From assembly GCA_944414825.1 (NCBI GenBank), contig CALYBN010000127.1, positions 1 through 48,516 of the forward strand: a stretch of DNA of 48,516 nucleotides, written 5' to 3'. Source of the stretch: an uncultured Rikenellaceae bacterium. Its GTDB lineage: Bacteria; Bacteroidota; Bacteroidia; Bacteroidales; Rikenellaceae. The notes beneath the pieces are model-generated. The model did no database searches and was not told the DNA's origin. It worked only from the letters and a program-made list of their open reading frames with translations. The translations under genes were made by a program, and so were the position numbers. Shown piece after piece: positions 33,778 to 42,161 of the stretch; position 1 is the stretch's first letter; each line of letters starts with the position of its first letter.

Positions 33778-36700
33778 ATGGACATTTTAGCAGGCATCAT
33801 CAAACTGTTCTTCGGAACCAAAAGCGACAAAGACCGCAAAGAGATACAGCCCTATGTCGACAAGATCCAGGCCGTGTATCCCGAAATCGAAAAACTCTCC
33901 AACGACGAACTGCGCGCTCGATCCGAGAGGCTGAAAAAAAGTATCGCAGAATACATTCAGGCCGACGAACAACGAATCGTGGAACTGAAAGAGAAACTGG
34001 AACTCCCCACCACATCGCTCGACGACAAAGAGGCTATCTCGAAAGAGATCGACAAACTGACCCAGAAGATCGACGATGACATCGAGACGAAACTCGACGA
34101 GATTCTGCCCGAAGCATTCGCCATCATGAAGGATACGGCACGACGTTTCGCTCAGAACGAAGAGGTCGTGGTGACGGCCAACGATTTCGACCGGGATCTG
34201 GCTGCCACGAAGGATTTCGTGCGGATCGAGGGCGACAAGGCCATCTATGCCAACCACTGGGAGGCCGGAGGAAATATCGTCACGTGGGACATGGTCCACT
34301 ACGACTGCCAGCTGTTCGGCGGTGTCGTACTACACAAAGGCAAAATCGCCGAGATGGCAACCGGTGAGGGTAAAACACTGGTAGCAACGCTGCCGGTCTT
34401 TCTGAATGCACTGGCCGGCAAGGGCGTGCACGTGGTGACGGTGAATGACTACCTGGCCCGGCGTGACTCGGAGTGGATGGGCCCGATGTATGAATTCCAC
34501 GGATTGTCGGTAGACTGCATCGACAAGCATCAACCCAACTCCGACGCCCGCCGCAAAGCCTACATGGCCAGCATCACGTTCGGAACCAACAACGAGTTCG
34601 GTTTCGACTACCTGCGCGACAACATGGCCACGGACAAGGACGAGCTGGTACAGCGCAAGCATCACTATGCCATCGTCGACGAGGTCGACTCCGTCTTGAT
34701 CGACGACGCGCGAACGCCGCTTATCATCTCGGGTCCGGTACCCAAGGGCGACGACCAGATGTTCGAACAGTACCGCCCCTATATCGAACAACTCTACAAT
34801 CTGCAGAAAGGATTGGTGACCCAGTTGGTGGCCGACGCCCGGAAGTTGATCAATGAGGGGAAGAACAACGAGGGCGGCGTGCTGCTCTACCGTGCCCACA
34901 AAGGTCTGCCCAAGTATAAGCCGCTGATCAAGTTCCTCAGCGAGCCAGGCGTGAAAACCCTGATGCAGAAGACCGAGAATATCTACATGCAGGACAACAA
35001 CCGCCGCATGCCGGAGATCGTGGATGACCTGTATTTCGTGATCGACGAGAAGCTGAACTCGGTGGAACTGACCGACAAGGGACACGATGTTCTTGCTCGG
35101 AACGTGGGCGACGACAAATTCTTCGTCCTGCCCGACATTGGCAGCGAAGTGGCAGATATCGAAAAAGAGGACATCTCTCCCGATGAGAAAGCCCAGAAGA
35201 AAGATGAATTGATCAACAGCTACGCCGTCATCACGGAACGCGTCCACACGATCAACCAGTTGCTGAAAGCGTACAGTATGTTCGAACGCGATGTGGAATA
35301 CGTGGTGATGGACAACAAAGTGAAGATCGTCGACGAGCAAACAGGCCGTATCCTCGACGGGCGGCGCTATTCGGACGGGTTGCACCAGGCCATCGAAGCC
35401 AAGGAGCGCGTAACGGTGGAGGCTGCCACGCAGACGTTCGCCACGATCACCCTGCAGAACTACTTCCGCATGTACCACAAGCTGGCAGGTATGACCGGTA
35501 CGGCCGAAACGGAAGCCAGTGAGTTCTGGAACATCTACAAACTGGACGTGGTGGTGATCCCCACCAACCGTCCGGTGATCCGCCAGGACTACGACGACCT
35601 GATCTATAAGACGAAACGCGAGAAATACAACGCCGTGATCGAGGAGATCGTCAAACTGGTGGGCGAAGGACGCCCCGTACTGGTGGGTACGACCTCGGTG
35701 GAAATTTCGGAATTGTTGAGCCGCATGCTGAAACTGCGCGGCATCAAGCACAACGTCCTGAACGCCAAGCAGCACCAGCTGGAGGCACAGGTAGTAGCCG
35801 AGGCGGGTCGCAGCGGCCAGGTGACGATCGCCACCAACATGGCCGGTCGTGGTACCGATATCAAGCTGACCCCCGAGGTAAAGGCCGCCGGCGGTCTGGC
35901 CATCATCGGTACGGAACGCCACGAATCACGCCGTGTGGACCGTCAGCTGCGCGGTCGTGCCGGACGTCAGGGTGACCCGGGATCGTCGCAGTTCTTCGTG
36001 TCGCTGGAGGACAACCTGATGCGACTGTTCGGATCGGAGCGTATCGCCGGCCTCATGGACCGCATGGGACTCAAGGAGGGCGAGTCGATCCAGGCCGGCA
36101 TGATGTCGAAAGCCATCGAACGCGCCCAGCGCAAGGTGGAGGAGAACAACTTCGGTACCCGGAAGCGGTTGCTGGAGTATGACGACGTGATGAACTCTCA
36201 GCGTGAGGTGATCTACACGCGCCGCCGCCATGCACTGTACGGCGAACGGATCGAGATTGACCTCAACAACATCATGCTCGACTTCGCCGAAACGTTCGCC
36301 GAGACCTATGGCAAGGAGGAGTTCGAAACCTTCTCGATGGAAATGATCCGCCAGGTGGCCATCCAACCCTCATTCGACGAGGCGGCCTACCGAAGCGCCA
36401 ACCGCGAGAAACTGGCCGAGATGATCGCAAAAGACCTTCAGGATACCTATGCCCGTCGGGCCGCACAGGTGGCCAACACGGCCAAACCGGTGATCGACAA
36501 GGTCTACATGGAGCAGGGGTCGCAATACGAGAATATCGTTATCCCGATCGTTGACGGCAAGCGGGGTTACAACGTACCGGTCGATCTGAAGAAATGTTAT
36601 GAAAGCCAGTGCGCCGAAATATATAAGACTTTCAGCAAGGTGCTGATGTTACTGAGCATCGACGACAACTGGCGGGAGCACCTGCGCGAGATGGACGACC

Positions 36701-37083
36701 TGCGTCAGAGCGTCCAGAATGCCGCCTACGAGCAGAAAGACCCGTTGCTGATCTACAAGTTCGAGTCATTTGAACTGTTCAGCAAGATGTTGGGCAAGAT
36801 TAACCGTGAGGTGCTCTCGACGCTGAACAAAGGTTATATCCCGGTACGGGACGCTAATACGGAAGAGGCCATGCGGCAACGCCAACAACAGCAGGAGCGT
36901 GCCAAGGTAGACATGAGCCGGCTTCAGACCTCACGCGCCGTGGATGCAGCACGCAACGCCAGCACGGCTGAAAAGAGCAAACCGGCTCCGGTGCATGCCC
37001 AACCCAAAGTGGGACGCAACGATCCATGTCCCTGCGGCAGCGGCAAGAAATACAAGAACTGCCACGGCCGCGGCGTTGCATAG
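33778..37083 (+). CDS. secA: Preprotein translocase ATPase SecA
   Basis: Motor ATPase of the Sec pathway that drives unfolded proteins through SecYEG. It has 1101 residues, about 200 longer than Escherichia coli SecA, as usual in Bacteroidetes; the additions lie in the first ~180 residues and around residues 340-490. Seen: Walker [10 protein letters not shown] (193-201), [85 protein letters not shown], and the C-terminal zinc tail [18 protein letters not shown] (CxCx8CH). The DEAD motor, preprotein cross-linking, helical scaffold and SEC-C parts are all present. No paralogue is in the window. Confidence 0.98.
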   Translation: MDILAGIIKLFFGTKSDKDRKEIQPYVDKIQAVYPEIEKLSNDELRARSERLKKSIAEYIQADEQRIVELKEKLELPTTSLDDKEAISKEIDKLTQKIDDDIETKLDEILPEAFAIMKDTARRFAQNEEVVVTANDFDRDLAATKDFVRIEGDKAIYANHWEAGGNIVTWDMVHYDCQLFGGVVLHKGKIAEMATGEGKTLVATLPVFLNALAGKGVHVVTVNDYLARRDSEWMGPMYEFHGLSVDCIDKHQPNSDARRKAYMASITFGTNNEFGFDYLRDNMATDKDELVQRKHHYAIVDEVDSVLIDDARTPLIISGPVPKGDDQMFEQYRPYIEQLYNLQKGLVTQLVADARKLINEGKNNEGGVLLYRAHKGLPKYKPLIKFLSEPGVKTLMQKTENIYMQDNNRRMPEIVDDLYFVIDEKLNSVELTDKGHDVLARNVGDDKFFVLPDIGSEVADIEKEDISPDEKAQKKDELINSYAVITERVHTINQLLKAYSMFERDVEYVVMDNKVKIVDEQTGRILDGRRYSDGLHQAIEAKERVTVEAATQTFATITLQNYFRMYHKLAGMTGTAETEASEFWNIYKLDVVVIPTNRPVIRQDYDDLIYKTKREKYNAVIEEIVKLVGEGRPVLVGTTSVEISELLSRMLKLRGIKHNVLNAKQHQLEAQVVAEAGRSGQVTIATNMAGRGTDIKLTPEVKAAGGLAIIGTERHESRRVDRQLRGRAGRQGDPGSSQFFVSLEDNLMRLFGSERIAGLMDRMGLKEGESIQAGMMSKAIERAQRKVEENNFGTRKRLLEYDDVMNSQREVIYTRRRHALYGERIEIDLNNIMLDFAETFAETYGKEEFETFSMEMIRQVAIQPSFDEAAYRSANREKLAEMIAKDLQDTYARRAAQVANTAKPVIDKVYMEQGSQYENIVIPIVDGKRGYNVPVDLKKCYESQCAEIYKTFSKVLMLLSIDDNWREHLREMDDLRQSVQNAAYEQKDPLLIYKFESFELFSKMLGKINREVLSTLNKGYIPVRDANTEEAMRQRQQQQERAKVDMSRLQTSRAVDAARNASTAEKSKPAPVHAQPKVGRNDPCPCGSGKKYKNCHGRGVA

Positions 37084-37259
37084 CGGGGAGGGGTATCGGG
37101 CGTGTGAGCGATCGGCCAGAGCCGAGAGAGCCGAGAAAGGAAGCGGCCAGAACAAAAGCCGATCCATCCGATCAGCAGTTGACAACCGAATCGCCCTGCT
37201 CGAAACGCTCCTGAGAACAGACGCTCACGAGACGCAAACCTATCGACCATAATACAAAA

Positions 37260-37301
37260 ACAGGACGGCCTCCTACGCCAATACATAGGAGGCCGTCCTG
37301 T
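37260..37301. terminator. 16-bp perfect hairpin between secA and the methyltransferase gene
   Basis: Arms 37260-37275 and 37286-37301 match perfectly around a 10-base loop. It lies between convergent genes (secA and the leftward methyltransferase) and lacks a T-run. The remaining intergenic bases (37084-37259) show nothing I can name. Confidence 0.7.
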
Positions 37302-37313
37302 ATATTACGCAAC

Positions 37314-38081
37314 CTAACGCTTCCGCACGAGATAGATAATCTCGCGACGAAGGCCATAACGAGCGACTTGTTCCTCGGTCAGATATTTCACATAATCAAT
37401 CTCCTCCACGTCAAATCCCGCCTCTACCAGTCGGTCGGCATAATCACGGCCATAATCTCGCACATGATCCGGCTGTCCGAAAGCTGCCAGTCGGGCCTCG
37501 GGCGTAGTGATCGACGAATCCTCGTAGGTATGCTCCCGGGCATAGTTCACCGGCGAAAGCATGATCCCCCAACCGCCGGGACGCAAAATCCGGAACATCT
37601 CACGCATAGCCCGCCGATCGTCCTCCACATGCTCTAGAATATGGTTGCAAAATACAACGTCGAACGAATTGGCCTCAAAGGGAATCTGCTGAATATCCAT
37701 CTTCACCTTAGCCAGCGGGCTCTCCAGATCGGCCGTCACATAGCGGTCACCCAGGACCCGTTCCAGACGGCGGATAAAGCAACGTTCGGGCGCAATGTGC
37801 AACAGTCGCGGGCACGCCTCGAACAGGTCAGTCTCATTGCAGAGGTAGAGCCACAACAACCGATGGCGTTCCAGCGCCAGGCACCACGGGCAGAGGGCAT
37901 TCTCACGCGAGACAGCATAGCCGTACGGCAGGAATTTGCGGTAATGATGCCCGCACACGGGACACTGTTCGCGCCGCCCGACATAGGCCAGACCCAGTAC
38001 CGGTGTCACAAAGTGCACTACCCGCTGGATATAGCGCCGCGGGACATGGTTCAACACATAACGGATTGCACCTTTCATCAC
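37314..38081 (-). CDS. Class I SAM-dependent methyltransferase with N-terminal Cys cluster
   Basis: A 255-residue methyltransferase. The N-terminal part has CPVCGHHYRKF followed by ALCPWCLALERH, two CxxC pairs likely to bind zinc. The SAM domain follows: LHIAPERC in place of a canonical motif I, then FDVVFCNHILEHVEDD, and the post-motif REMFRILRPGGWGIML. Its start (38081, or 38078 one codon in) is one base after the xseB stop, so it belongs to the xseA-xseB operon. The substrate is unknown; the type resembles methyltransferases of surface-glycan loci. Confidence 0.88.
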   Translation of the reverse strand: MMKGAIRYVLNHVPRRYIQRVVHFVTPVLGLAYVGRREQCPVCGHHYRKFLPYGYAVSRENALCPWCLALERHRLLWLYLCNETDLFEACPRLLHIAPERCFIRRLERVLGDRYVTADLESPLAKVKMDIQQIPFEANSFDVVFCNHILEHVEDDRRAMREMFRILRPGGWGIMLSPVNYAREHTYEDSSITTPEARLAAFGQPDHVRDYGRDYADRLVEAGFDVEEIDYVKYLTEEQVARYGLRREIIYLVRKR

Positions 38082-38082
38082 C

Positions 38083-38283
38083 CTACTCCTCCTTCAGTAT
38101 CTTTGCCACATCCTCCTCTGCCTTGCGGAGTTTCTCCCGGCACAGGCCGATCAGTTCCGTCGCCCGCTTCACCTGGGCCGCCAGCGTATCAACGTCAAAC
38201 TCCTCGCGGTTGAAGCGGTCGAGAATAGCCTCAACCTCGGCGATCGCCTCGGCATAACCCATTTTTTTCTTCTCCATAGTCAT
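38083..38283 (-). CDS. xseB: Exodeoxyribonuclease VII small subunit
   Basis: Small helical subunit of exonuclease VII, 66 residues. The family pattern YAEAIAEVEAILDRFNREEFDVDTLAAQVKRATELI is present in order (given here in parts: GYAEAIAEVEAIL, then DVDTLAAQVKRA). Its start lies nine bases after the xseA stop, the standard xseA-xseB arrangement. The last residues are acidic and lysine-rich (LRKAEEDVAKILKEE). Confidence 0.95.
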   Translation of the reverse strand: MTMEKKKMGYAEAIAEVEAILDRFNREEFDVDTLAAQVKRATELIGLCREKLRKAEEDVAKILKEE

Positions 38284-38292
38284 TATACGATT

Positions 38293-39627
38293 TTATCTTT
38301 TTCGTTCCATATCCGACCCATCCCATACATCGGTCACCTCGGCCGTCACACTTCCGCGAGCCAGCGTCACATCAATCTGCGAGCCGACGGTCAAACGAGC
38401 ACTCTCCTTCACGGCCCGACCCTCGGAGCGTACAATGGCAAAGCCAAGGGCCAGAATCCGTTCCGGACGCCGCCCATCGGTCAGTCCCACGGCATGCTCC
38501 AGCCGTACCCGCTGCCGCTCCAAGAGAGTTCGAACCCGGTCTCGCAGTTGTGCGTCCAAGGACTCCAGAGTAGCCGTACGGCGCATCAGAGCCGCATCCC
38601 GGCGCCGAGCGATCTCACCCGAGAGACGTTCCAGACGCACCTCCAAATTTCGGGTCAACTGGCCGGCCGTCTGCGAAAGCGAAAGGCCTGCCGTACGCAC
38701 CCGGCGCTTCTCGGCATCCAGGACCGCCACGCTCGACTGCAGCAGTTCCTCCTGCAGCGAATCAAGGTAAGCATCGAATTCAGCCATCCGATCCACCAGA
38801 TACCCCGCCACAGCCGTAGGCGTCTTCAACGCCACGGCAGCCACCAGATCGGCTACGCTCTGATCCTTGTCGTGCCCGATCCCGGTGATCACCGGCAGCG
38901 GAAATTGCGACAAGTGGCAGCACAACCGATAGGAGTTGAAACAGGCCAGATCGCTCTGCGAGCCGCCGCCTCGGATCACCACCACCACGTCGAACTCCTC
39001 GCACCGTTCGGCCACCGTCTCCAGTGCCGCAATGATCGACGCCTCGGCATCGTTCCCCTGCATGAAGGCATCGAAGAGTGTCACGGCAAAGGCATAGCCA
39101 CTCGCCCCCAGCTCCTTCATGAAATCCTGATAACCAGCCGCATTGCGCGATGACACCACGGCGATGCGTTGCACCACCAGAGGCATCTCCAGCGAACGGT
39201 TCATATCATAGACGCCATCCTCCTGCAACCGGCGGATGGTCTCCTGCCGCTGGCGTTCCATATCCCCCAGCGTATAGAGTGGGTCAATGTCGGACACAAC
39301 CAGCGAAAACCCATACAGTTCATGATAATTGACCGTCACACGCAGCAGCACCTTCATCCCGACCGCCAGCGGAGTCCCGGCCGTCGCGGAAAAATAGGCG
39401 CTCAGAGCCCCGTAGGTACTGCGCCAAATGACAGCATTGGCCTTGGCACGCGGCACCTGGTTGTCGCCGCCCTTCTCCACCAGTTCCAGGTAGCAATGGC
39501 CCGAGTAGTTGACCTTCAGCTCGCTGATCTCGGCCGTCACCCAATAGGGAAACGGAAAACTTTCGTCCAGCCGCTGTTTGACCAGCGACTGCAACTCGGA
39601 AAGCGATATGTATTCCTGAGCTGACAT
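38293..39627 (-). CDS. xseA: Exodeoxyribonuclease VII large subunit
   Basis: Catalytic subunit of the single-strand DNA exonuclease VII, 444 residues. An N-terminal OB fold (SLSELQSLVKQRLDESFP, VTAEISELKVNYSGHCYLEL) precedes the nuclease core with VVSSRNAAGYQDF, VVVIRGGGSQSDL, and ITGIGHDKDQSVADLVA, then a long coiled coil. The IRGGG and GIGHD motifs identify the family. It starts the leftward xseA-xseB-methyltransferase operon, with a promoter box at 39667-39674. Confidence 0.96.
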   Translation of the reverse strand: MSAQEYISLSELQSLVKQRLDESFPFPYWVTAEISELKVNYSGHCYLELVEKGGDNQVPRAKANAVIWRSTYGALSAYFSATAGTPLAVGMKVLLRVTVNYHELYGFSLVVSDIDPLYTLGDMERQRQETIRRLQEDGVYDMNRSLEMPLVVQRIAVVSSRNAAGYQDFMKELGASGYAFAVTLFDAFMQGNDAEASIIAALETVAERCEEFDVVVVIRGGGSQSDLACFNSYRLCCHLSQFPLPVITGIGHDKDQSVADLVAAVALKTPTAVAGYLVDRMAEFDAYLDSLQEELLQSSVAVLDAEKRRVRTAGLSLSQTAGQLTRNLEVRLERLSGEIARRRDAALMRRTATLESLDAQLRDRVRTLLERQRVRLEHAVGLTDGRRPERILALGFAIVRSEGRAVKESARLTVGSQIDVTLARGSVTAEVTDVWDGSDMERKR

Positions 39628-39666
39628 TCTCTCTCATAAGGGTTCGGTTCTCGAAACCGCGCTTCA

Positions 39667-39674
39667 CAAAGGTA
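39667..39674 (-). promoter_or_regulatory. -7 promoter box of the xseA operon
   Basis: The minus strand reads TACCTTTG, 40 bases before the start at 39627. Confidence 0.55.
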
Positions 39675-39707
39675 CGAATTTTCCGACAACGCCGCCTGCC
39701 TCGTCAT

Positions 39708-40772
39708 CTAAAAATACTCCTGCCTGTAGGGGTATCCATTCCGGATGGCCTCGAAGTTCTCCGGAGTCGTTTTCAGGGCTTGCGTCTCGGCCGCGATATC
39801 GAAACGACTGCCGATCGTCCGGCACATACGATCCCACTCGATCGCTGCCGGCTCCACTTTGGACACAGCATCGTAGGGATACCACTCCGTCAGCGGAAAT
39901 CCGAACTCTGCAGCCACAGCCTGCACCGCCATCGACGCAGCATTGGCCTTACCCTGAGCCGTGTAGCCTGCAATATGGGTTGTAGCCACCAGTGCCCGGG
40001 ACAGCAGATCGCGATCAATCGCAGGTTCATGCTCCCAGGTATCAATGCAACACGAGCATCGCCCGGCCTGCACGGCAGCCAGCAGTGCCGTGGTATCGAC
40101 CACCTCTCCACGCGAAGAGTTCAACAGCAAAGATCCCGGCCGCAACGCATCGAAGAAACCTGAATCGGCCAAGTGAAACGTAGCATCCTGTCCGGTGCGC
40201 GTCAGTGGCGTATGGAACGTCACTATATCGGCCTGCGAGGCTACCTCTGCCAGCGAAACGAATTCATGGGAACCAGACCCCATTCTTTCCGACAGTTTCT
40301 CTCCCCACCGTTCCCCGGCCCGCTGACGCGGAGGATCGCAACATACCACGCGAAAACCCCATGCCGCCGCATATTGCGCCACAAGCGAGCCCACATGGCC
40401 CACGCCGACAACCCCCAGACAACGCTCCTCCGGAATCCAATGTTGTTCCCGTGACGCCAGTGCCAGTGCCGCAGCGACCCATTGCAGCACCCCACGGGCA
40501 TTGCACCCTGCGGCAGTCACCACACGAATCCCCGCCGTACGACAATAATCGAGGTCGATATGGTCGAATCCGATGGTAGCCGTAGCAATCATCCGCACAC
40601 GGCTCCCCTGCAACAATGCTCGGTCACAACGCGTCCGTGTACGCACAATCAGTGCATCAGCCTCGGCCACATCGGCCGGAGAAATCTCCACCCCTTTACG
40701 GTACACCATCTCGGTATAAGGCTCAAGCACCCCTTTCAGATAAGGGATATCACAGTCGGCAACGATCTTCAT
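39708..40772 (-). CDS. pdxB: 4-phosphoerythronate dehydrogenase
   Basis: Oxidises 4-phosphoerythronate in the DXP-dependent route to pyridoxal phosphate. It has 354 residues of the D-2-hydroxyacid dehydrogenase family. Seen: ATIGFDHIDLDYC, the NAD-binding LGVVGVGHVGSLVAQ, FHTPLTRTGQD, LLNSSRGEVVDT, and WEHEPAIDRDL with THIAGYTAQGKANA, which carries the catalytic His and is typical of PdxB. A C-terminal PdxB-type dimerisation region is also present (YDAVSKVEPAAIEWD). The start at 40772 (MKIVADCDIPYL) follows the family, and a promoter box lies just upstream. Confidence 0.95.
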   Translation of the reverse strand: MKIVADCDIPYLKGVLEPYTEMVYRKGVEISPADVAEADALIVRTRTRCDRALLQGSRVRMIATATIGFDHIDLDYCRTAGIRVVTAAGCNARGVLQWVAAALALASREQHWIPEERCLGVVGVGHVGSLVAQYAAAWGFRVVCCDPPRQRAGERWGEKLSERMGSGSHEFVSLAEVASQADIVTFHTPLTRTGQDATFHLADSGFFDALRPGSLLLNSSRGEVVDTTALLAAVQAGRCSCCIDTWEHEPAIDRDLLSRALVATTHIAGYTAQGKANAASMAVQAVAAEFGFPLTEWYPYDAVSKVEPAAIEWDRMCRTIGSRFDIAAETQALKTTPENFEAIRNGYPYRQEYF

Positions 40773-40791
40773 GATCCGGTTTGTTTTTCGG

Positions 40792-40799
40792 CAAAGATA
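40792..40799 (-). promoter_or_regulatory. -7 promoter box of pdxB
   Basis: The minus strand reads TATCTTTG, 20 bases before the start at 40772. It lies downstream of the terminator at 40844-40882, so pdxB does not depend on transcription from further upstream. Confidence 0.6.
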
Positions 40800-40843
40800 C
40801 GGAAATATTAGAGGCACTACTCTTCCCGAGGACAACCCGGCAC

Positions 40844-40882
40844 AAAAAAATCCCCCGCAGCGACATCACGTCGCAACGGAGG
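40844..40882 (-). terminator. Orphan minus-strand intrinsic terminator
   Basis: Read on the minus strand, a 13-bp G+C-rich stem (one T-T mismatch, two G-U pairs) with loop GTGAT is followed within a few bases by seven T. No annotated minus-strand gene ends here. Confidence 0.7.
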
Positions 40883-41010
40883 ACACCCAACTTAATGTAT
40901 TGATTATGAAAAAAACTAAAAATCCGGCGGCCTGCGTCATCCCGACCATACCGCAGATTCCCTGTTATAACGCACTCCAACGGGCTTTTGTTGTGAAAAA
41001 ATATTATAAA
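40844..41010 (-). ncRNA. Candidate small RNA upstream of pdxB
   Basis: This 349-base gap between pdxB and the ureohydrolase gene (40773-41121) has no convincing protein gene. The minus strand carries a -7 box TAGATTTG at 41016-41023 and a clear intrinsic terminator at 40844-40882, predicting a transcript of about 165 bases. Inside, CTGCG and CGCAG around 40932-40955 can pair as a second stem. I recognise no known RNA family (not tmRNA, SRP RNA or RNase P). The -33 region is poor, so expression is uncertain. Confidence 0.35.
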
Positions 41011-41015
41011 ATCTA

Positions 41016-41023
41016 CAAATCTA
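41016..41023 (-). promoter_or_regulatory. Candidate -7 box of the putative small RNA
   Basis: The minus strand reads TAGATTTG. No good -33 element is seen in this AT-rich stretch, where chance matches are likely. Confidence 0.3.
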
Positions 41024-41064
41024 TAAGCAAATATTATAACACACTGGCTACCAACGGCGATTTT

Positions 41065-41096
41065 TTTGCAGGCCCAAAAGGATTTTACTATTTTTG
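41065..41096 (+). promoter_or_regulatory. Promoter of the ureohydrolase-nhaA operon
   Basis: TTTG (41065-41068), a 20-base spacer, and TATTTTTG (41089-41096), 25 bases before the ATG at 41122. It is a full consensus match and fixes the start. Confidence 0.7.
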
Positions 41097-41121
41097 TTTA
41101 TTATTCATATTTTGGCACATA

Positions 41122-42159
41122 ATGAATACGGAAAACTTCGATCCCAACGGCACGGGACAGGATAACGGGAACTACTTCGGTCTGCCCTTCACGCCCGATG
41201 AGGCAAAGCTGGTCCTGCTCTCCATCCCATGGGACGTCACGGCCTCTTACGGAGGCGGTGCGGCATTCGGTCCCGATGCCATCATCGGTGCCTCCACACA
41301 ACTCGATCTATACGATGCCTTCAATCCCCAAGGTTGGCGATGCGGAATCGGCACCATCGGTATCGACTATTCAATTCAAGACCGTAGCTCGTTCCTTCGG
41401 GAAGACGCCGTGAAGGTCATGAAACACCTCGAACAGGGAGGTTCTCTCTCCAACGAAAGCATCCGGCGTCGAACGGAACGAATCAACGAAGCCTGTCGCA
41501 CGCTGAACGAAACAGTCTACGAAGAGGCCAAAGAGTGGCTGGCCCAAGGGAAACGGCTCGGACTGGTGGGCGGCGATCACAGCACTCCGCTGGGAATGAT
41601 CCGCGCCATAACAGAACACGACGGTCCGATGGGAATCCTGCATATCGACGCTCATGCTGACCTACGTATAGCTTACGAAGGGTTCGAATACTCGCATGCC
41701 TCGATCATGTACAATGTAATGACTCAGGTCGAAGGCATCGAAAAGTTGGTACAGGTCGGCGTGCGCGACTATTGCGATGCCGAACAAGAATTCGCGCAAC
41801 AGGACCCACGCATCAAAACGTTCTACGACGATCTGCTGGCCTCGCGAGCCGCCGAAGGCATGACCTGGCAGGCTCAATGCGCCGAAATTCTGGAGAAGCT
41901 TCCGGAACGGGTCTACATCAGTTTCGACATCGATGGGTTGTCTCCGGAGAATTGTCCACATACGGGGACTCCCGTGCCGGGTGGTCTGTCGTTCCGCGAA
42001 GCGGTGTACCTGCTCCACAAAGTAGCCGATTCGGGCCGACGGATCGTGGGATTCGACTTGTGCGAGGTGGCCCCGGCACATGATAATGAGTGGGATGCGA
42101 ACGTTGGTGCACGCATTTTGTATAAATTATGTAACGTCACCCTAAAAACAGATTTATAG
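41122..42159 (+). CDS. Arginase/agmatinase-family ureohydrolase
   Basis: Binuclear manganese hydrolase of the ureohydrolase superfamily, 345 residues. The metal ligands are all seen: His153 in GGDHSTPLG, D176-A-H178-A-D180 in HIDAHADLR, and D269-I-D271 in SFDIDGLSPENCPHTGTP. The substrate could be arginine, agmatine or formiminoglutamate; the sequence alone does not decide, although the PHTGTPVPGG stretch is agmatinase-like. I reject the longer open frame back to 40771 because it crosses the promoter and the start of pdxB. nhaA starts two bases after its stop, so the two form an operon. Confidence 0.9.
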   Translation: MNTENFDPNGTGQDNGNYFGLPFTPDEAKLVLLSIPWDVTASYGGGAAFGPDAIIGASTQLDLYDAFNPQGWRCGIGTIGIDYSIQDRSSFLREDAVKVMKHLEQGGSLSNESIRRRTERINEACRTLNETVYEEAKEWLAQGKRLGLVGGDHSTPLGMIRAITEHDGPMGILHIDAHADLRIAYEGFEYSHASIMYNVMTQVEGIEKLVQVGVRDYCDAEQEFAQQDPRIKTFYDDLLASRAAEGMTWQAQCAEILEKLPERVYISFDIDGLSPENCPHTGTPVPGGLSFREAVYLLHKVADSGRRIVGFDLCEVAPAHDNEWDANVGARILYKLCNVTLKTDL

Positions 42160-42161
42160 AC

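Noticed and set aside
34330-35922. 530-codon open frame antisense to secA
   Set aside because: It is a mirror of the strongly conserved secA coding sequence, with low-complexity, His- and Val-rich translation and no recognisable domain.
40906-41040. Leader peptide (ATG at 40906) acting in attenuation of the ureohydrolase operon
   Set aside because: No run of regulatory codons and no plus-strand terminator is seen, and the mapped-looking promoter at 41065-41096 is downstream of it.
40771-41121. N-terminal extension of the ureohydrolase by 117 codons
   Set aside because: The frame is open, but it crosses the pdxB start and a full-consensus promoter, and its composition is unlike the family. 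The normal start is at 41122.
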